A stretch of DNA of 64,000 nt from positions 310,001 to 374,000 of the forward strand of contig QKXI01000001.1 of NCBI GenBank assembly GCA_003367665.1, written 5' to 3'. Below, piece after piece: positions 61,023 to 64,000 of this stretch (positions within the stretch are counted from its first letter, which is position 1; each line of letters begins with the position of its first letter). Source of the DNA: Leifsonia sp. ku-ls (GTDB lineage: Bacteria; Actinomycetota; Actinomycetes; Actinomycetales; Microbacteriaceae). The notes below the pieces were generated by a model. It had not been told where the DNA came from. It ran no database searches and saw only the letters and a program-made list of their open reading frames with translations. The position numbers and the translations under genes were made by a program.

Positions 61023-61069
61023 CGGTCCTCGCCGCCCGACGCCCCGGCGGCGCGGCGCGGCGAGGACCG
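61023..61069 (-). terminator. Hairpin downstream of ilvE
   Basis: CGGTCCTCGCCGC and GCGGCGAGGACCG are perfect 13-base arms around a 21-base GC-rich loop, just beyond the ilvE stop on the minus strand. No T-tract follows, which is usual for high-GC terminators. Confidence 0.65.
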
Positions 61070-61078
61070 TGCGGCGCG

Positions 61079-62209
61079 CTACGCGTCGAGACGGTACATC
61101 CAGTTGTGACGGTCGCGGGCGCGGCCGTACTGAATGTCGGTCAGCTCCTGGCGCAGCGACATGGTGAGCTCGCCCGGAGGGGCGGTGATGTCGCCGACCG
61201 TGAAGGTGTCGGACTTGAGCTCGCCGATCGGGGTGATCACGGCAGCGGTGCCGCACGCGAAGACCTCGACGATGTCTCCGGACTCCACGCCGTCGCGCCA
61301 CTCGTCGATGGTGACCTTTCGGCGCTCGACCGCGTGGCCGCGGTCACGGGCCAGCTGCAGCACCGAGTCGAGCGTGATGCCCTCGAGGATGCTGTCGGAG
61401 TCGGGGGTGACGAGCGTGCCGTCTTTGTAGACGAGCACCACGTTCATGCCGCCGAGCTCCTCGAGGTACTTGCCCTCGACCGAGTCGAGGAAGAGCACCT
61501 GGGCGCAGCCGTGCTCGTACGCCTCCGCCTGCGGCAGCAGGCTCGACGCGTAGTTGCCACCGGTCTTCGCCGCACCGGTGCCGCCCTTGCCGGCGCGCGA
61601 CCAGCGGTCGGACAGCCAGATGGACACCGGCGCCACGCCGCTCGGGAAGTAGGCGCCGGCCGGGCTCGCGATCAGGTAGTACGCGACCTTGTTGGCCGGG
61701 CGGACGCCGAGGAACGCCTCCTTGGCGAACATGAACGGGCGCAGGTAGAGGCTCGTCTCCGGCGCGTCGGGCACCCAGTCGCCGTCGACCGCGATGAGCT
61801 GCTTGAGCGAGTCGAGGAAGTGCTCGACCGGCAGCTCGGGCAGCGCCAGGCGGTAGGCCGACCGCTGCATGCGGGCCGCGTTGGCCTCCGGGCGGAAGGT
61901 CCAGATCGAGCCGTCCTCGTGCCGGTACGCCTTGAGGCCCTCGAAGATCTCCTGCGCGTAGTGGAACACCGCGGCCGACGGCTCCAGCTGGATCGGGCCG
62001 TACGGCGAGACGCGGGGACGGTGCCAGCCGCCCTTGGCGGACCAGCAGATGTCGACCATGTGGTCGGTGAAGTAATTGCCGAACCCGGGGTTCGCCAGGA
62101 TCTCCGCGCGGGCGGCGGCCTCGCGGGCCGCCTCGTTGCGGGTGACGTTCCAGAGCAGGCCCGAGGTCTCGGTGGGGCCGGTGGTGAGGTTGATGCTGGT
62201 CGAGGTCAT
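61079..62209 (-). CDS. ilvE: Branched-chain amino acid aminotransferase
   Basis: This 376-residue class IV PLP enzyme carries out the final transamination to leucine, isoleucine and valine. The PLP lysine lies in [13 protein letters not shown] and the motif [17 protein letters not shown] near the C-terminal domain is typical. It is 24 bp after leuB in the same operon, linking the last two steps of leucine synthesis. Length and sequence are normal. Confidence 0.97.
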   Translation of the reverse strand: MTSTSINLTTGPTETSGLLWNVTRNEAAREAAARAEILANPGFGNYFTDHMVDICWSAKGGWHRPRVSPYGPIQLEPSAAVFHYAQEIFEGLKAYRHEDGSIWTFRPEANAARMQRSAYRLALPELPVEHFLDSLKQLIAVDGDWVPDAPETSLYLRPFMFAKEAFLGVRPANKVAYYLIASPAGAYFPSGVAPVSIWLSDRWSRAGKGGTGAAKTGGNYASSLLPQAEAYEHGCAQVLFLDSVEGKYLEELGGMNVVLVYKDGTLVTPDSDSILEGITLDSVLQLARDRGHAVERRKVTIDEWRDGVESGDIVEVFACGTAAVITPIGELKSDTFTVGDITAPPGELTMSLRQELTDIQYGRARDRHNWMYRLDA

Positions 62210-62233
62210 GTCAGTCCTTTGCGCGACGGTGAA

Positions 62234-63289
62234 TCAATTCTGCGCCACCCGGGCCGCGATCGCGTCCCCGATCTCGGCGGTGGAGCGGGACGCGCCCGTG
62301 CGGGCGGCGAGGTCGGCGGTCACCGCCTGCTCGACACGCTCGGCGAGCTCCTTCTCGCCGAGGTGACGGAGGAGGAGCGCCGTGGAGAGGATCGCGGCGG
62401 TGGGGTCGGCCTTCTGCTGGCCGGCGATGTCCGGAGCCGATCCGTGAACCGGTTCGAACATGCTCGGGAAGGCCCCGGCCGGGTTGATGTTGCCCGAGGC
62501 CGCCAGCCCGATGCCGCCGCTGATCGCGGCCGCGAGGTCGGTGAGGATGTCGCCGAAGAGGTTGTCCGTGACGATCACATCGAATCTACCAGGATCCGTC
62601 ACCAGGAAGATGGTCGCCGCGTCGACGTGCAGGTAGTCGACCGCCACGTCGGGGTGCTCGGCGGCCACCGCGTCGACGATCCGCTTCCAGAGGCCGCCGG
62701 CGAAGGTCAGCACGTTGGTCTTGTGCACCAGGGTGAGCTTCTTGCGCCGCTGCTCCGCCTGCTCGAAGGCGTAGCGCACCACGCGCTCGACCCCGTACGC
62801 CGTGTTGACGGAGACCTCGTTGGCGATCTCGTGCGGGGTGCCCTGGCGGATGGCGCCGCCGTTGCCGACGTACGGACCCTCCGTGCCCTCGCGGACCACG
62901 ACGAAGTCGACCTCTCCGGGAGCGGCGAGCGGGCTCGCGATGCCGGGGAACAACGTCGTCGGGCGCAGGTTGACGTAGTGGTCGAGCGAGAACCGCAGCT
63001 TCAGCAGCAGGCCGCGCTCGATGTTCGCACCCGCGAGACGCGGGTCGCCCGGCTTTCCCCCGACGGCGCCGAGCAGGATCGCATCGTGGCCGGCGATCGC
63101 CGCCAGGTCGTCGTCGGTCAGCACCTCTCCGGTGGCGAGGTAACGGTCGGCCCCGAGCGAGAAGGGCGTCTTCTCGAACGACAGCGCGCTGCCCTCCGTG
63201 ACCGCGTCGAGCACCTTCACCGCCTCGGCGATGACCTCTGGTCCGATCCCGTCGCCCGGGATGACGGCGAGCTTGACGGTTCGGGACAT
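62234..63289 (-). CDS. leuB: 3-isopropylmalate dehydrogenase
   Basis: This 351-residue NAD-dependent decarboxylating dehydrogenase of leucine synthesis has the N-terminal [12 protein letters not shown], catalytic-site [10 protein letters not shown] and the metal/substrate block [16 protein letters not shown], with [11 protein letters not shown] later. The ATG at 63289 gives the family start. It is first in the leuB-ilvE operon. The 140 bp upstream carries the promoter region and GATAGGGTT, a possible -10. Confidence 0.97.
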   Translation of the reverse strand: MSRTVKLAVIPGDGIGPEVIAEAVKVLDAVTEGSALSFEKTPFSLGADRYLATGEVLTDDDLAAIAGHDAILLGAVGGKPGDPRLAGANIERGLLLKLRFSLDHYVNLRPTTLFPGIASPLAAPGEVDFVVVREGTEGPYVGNGGAIRQGTPHEIANEVSVNTAYGVERVVRYAFEQAEQRRKKLTLVHKTNVLTFAGGLWKRIVDAVAAEHPDVAVDYLHVDAATIFLVTDPGRFDVIVTDNLFGDILTDLAAAISGGIGLAASGNINPAGAFPSMFEPVHGSAPDIAGQQKADPTAAILSTALLLRHLGEKELAERVEQAVTADLAARTGASRSTAEIGDAIAARVAQN

Positions 63290-63429
63290 GACACTCCTGC
63301 GCTGGGTCGGGGATCGATTCGGTACAGCAACCCTATCGCCGCCCGGCCCGCGCGATCGCTCGCGAGCGAAGTCGGTGGATAACCGGTGCGGAGGCATACC
63401 TGTGGACGGGTTTCACCGCCCGCAGGACC

Positions 63430-64000
63430 TCAGGACCGCACGTGCCGGAGCGTCACGAGCGCCACGATCGCCGCCGCCGCGACCAGCCCGACGCCGATGA
63501 CGGCGGTCACGCCGACCCCGCTGTCGAACGCGGCCCGGGCCGAGGCCAGCAGCTGCTCGGCGAGTGGTGCCGGCAGCGTGCCCGCGACCGTCACGGCGCC
63601 GCCGAGCGTCTCGCCCGCGGCGTCCGCCTGTCCGGCCGACAGTCCCTCCGGCACGACGAGCGCCGCCCGGTAGGACGCGGTGATGATCGTGCCGAGGATC
63701 GCCGTGCCGAGTACCGCGCCCAGCTCGTACGCGGTCTCGGAGACCGCGGACGCCGCCCCCGCCTTCGCCGCGGGCGCCGTCGAGATGACGAGCTCGTTGG
63801 ACACGGTCTCCGCCGCGCCGATGCCTGCGCCGAGCAGCACGAACGCCCCGAGCAGCACACCCCACGGCGCTCCGCCGCCGGTCAGGGCGACCAGCAGGTA
63901 CCCGGCCGCCGAGAGCACGAGCCCGCCGGCGATCACGGCGCCGGGCCGGATGCGCCGCGCGACCGGCACGACGACGAGCCCTGCGACGATCATGGTGGCG
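63430..64000 (-). CDS. MFS transporter, DHA2/EmrB type, partial (N-terminus beyond right edge)
   Basis: These are the last 190 or so residues of a major facilitator drug-efflux-type transporter; the gene enters from beyond the right edge. About five hydrophobic helices are present, with the inter-helix segment ELVISTAPAAKAGAASAVSE typical of the 14-helix DHA2 group. Its stop is 140 bp upstream of the leuB start on the same strand, so it is a separate transcription unit. Confidence 0.88.
   Translation of the reverse strand, partial: ATMIVAGLVVVPVARRIRPGAVIAGGLVLSAAGYLLVALTGGGAPWGVLLGAFVLLGAGIGAAETVSNELVISTAPAAKAGAASAVSETAYELGAVLGTAILGTIITASYRAALVVPEGLSAGQADAAGETLGGAVTVAGTLPAPLAEQLLASARAAFDSGVGVTAVIGVGLVAAAAIVALVTLRHVRS

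Overview
The window is a 64 kb stretch of a very GC-rich actinobacterial chromosome, probably Microbacteriaceae (Leifsonia-like). This is inferred from base composition, frequent GTG starts, 4-base ATGA/GTGA gene overlaps, some probably leaderless genes, and the right-hand backbone leuB - ilvE - FAH-family gene - gltX - tRNA-Gln. A similar leuB/FAH/gltX/tRNA order is known from mycobacteria. No rRNA, phage, transposase, integrase or CRISPR array is visible.

Positions 1-49600 are a large catabolic region. From left to right it holds: a partial aldo/keto reductase, an XRE/MmyB regulator and a hydrolase/TetR pair with twin operators (1-3064); a succinate-semialdehyde-type dehydrogenase (3054-4529); an AraC regulator of the FeaR type (5426-6391); a long operon of alcohol dehydrogenase, SDR, MoaF-like protein, SnoaL-like protein and a branched-chain-type ABC importer (6534-14331); two SDRs, an amino acid/amine permease, a copper amine oxidase, a second MoaF and an amidohydrolase (14419-22181); a mixed group of TetR, methyltransferase, hydrolase, AKR, SDR, amidohydrolase, ADH, tandem esterases, MFS and GMC oxidoreductase genes (22260-35779); an aldehyde dehydrogenase (35965-37404); a peptide-type ABC importer (37519-42761); and a homoprotocatechuate meta-cleavage cluster hpaH, hpaI, FAH-RraA fusion, GntR, hpaE, hpaD (43064-49600).

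Read together, these genes suggest uptake of aromatic amines, oxidative deamination by the copper amine oxidase, and oxidation of the aldehyde to an arylacetate. HpaD, HpaE, the FAH domain, HpaH and HpaI would then cleave the ring to pyruvate and succinate semialdehyde, and the 3054-4529 dehydrogenase would finish the route. Neither a 4-hydroxyphenylacetate 3-hydroxylase (HpaBC) nor a separate HpaF isomerase is visible. The route therefore either starts from catecholic compounds such as dopamine or DOPAC, or depends on genes elsewhere.

Two shared promoter architectures may tie the region together. The first is a pair of direct G(T/A)CAA(G/C) half-sites exactly 21 bp apart, with 21 bp from the second half-site to the -10. 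It precedes the ABC substrate-binding protein, the copper amine oxidase and the aldehyde dehydrogenase, and is a plausible site for the FeaR-like regulator. The second is a GTAGAA(A/T)-type promoter core upstream of several operons. A 784 bp gap at 26621-27404 holds five copies of a hairpin-bearing repeat and a 34 bp tandem array.

From about 49600 rightward lie two acetyltransferases, small membrane proteins and a VOC protein. Then comes a lower-GC two-gene module: a MazG-like pyrophosphohydrolase and a GIY-YIG/DUF2075 helicase, at the 3' side of tRNA-Gln. This is the best candidate for an undescribed (possibly defence) system. The conserved gltX/ilvE/leuB block follows, interrupted by a MarR-SDR-panE insertion. 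A partial MFS gene runs off the right edge.
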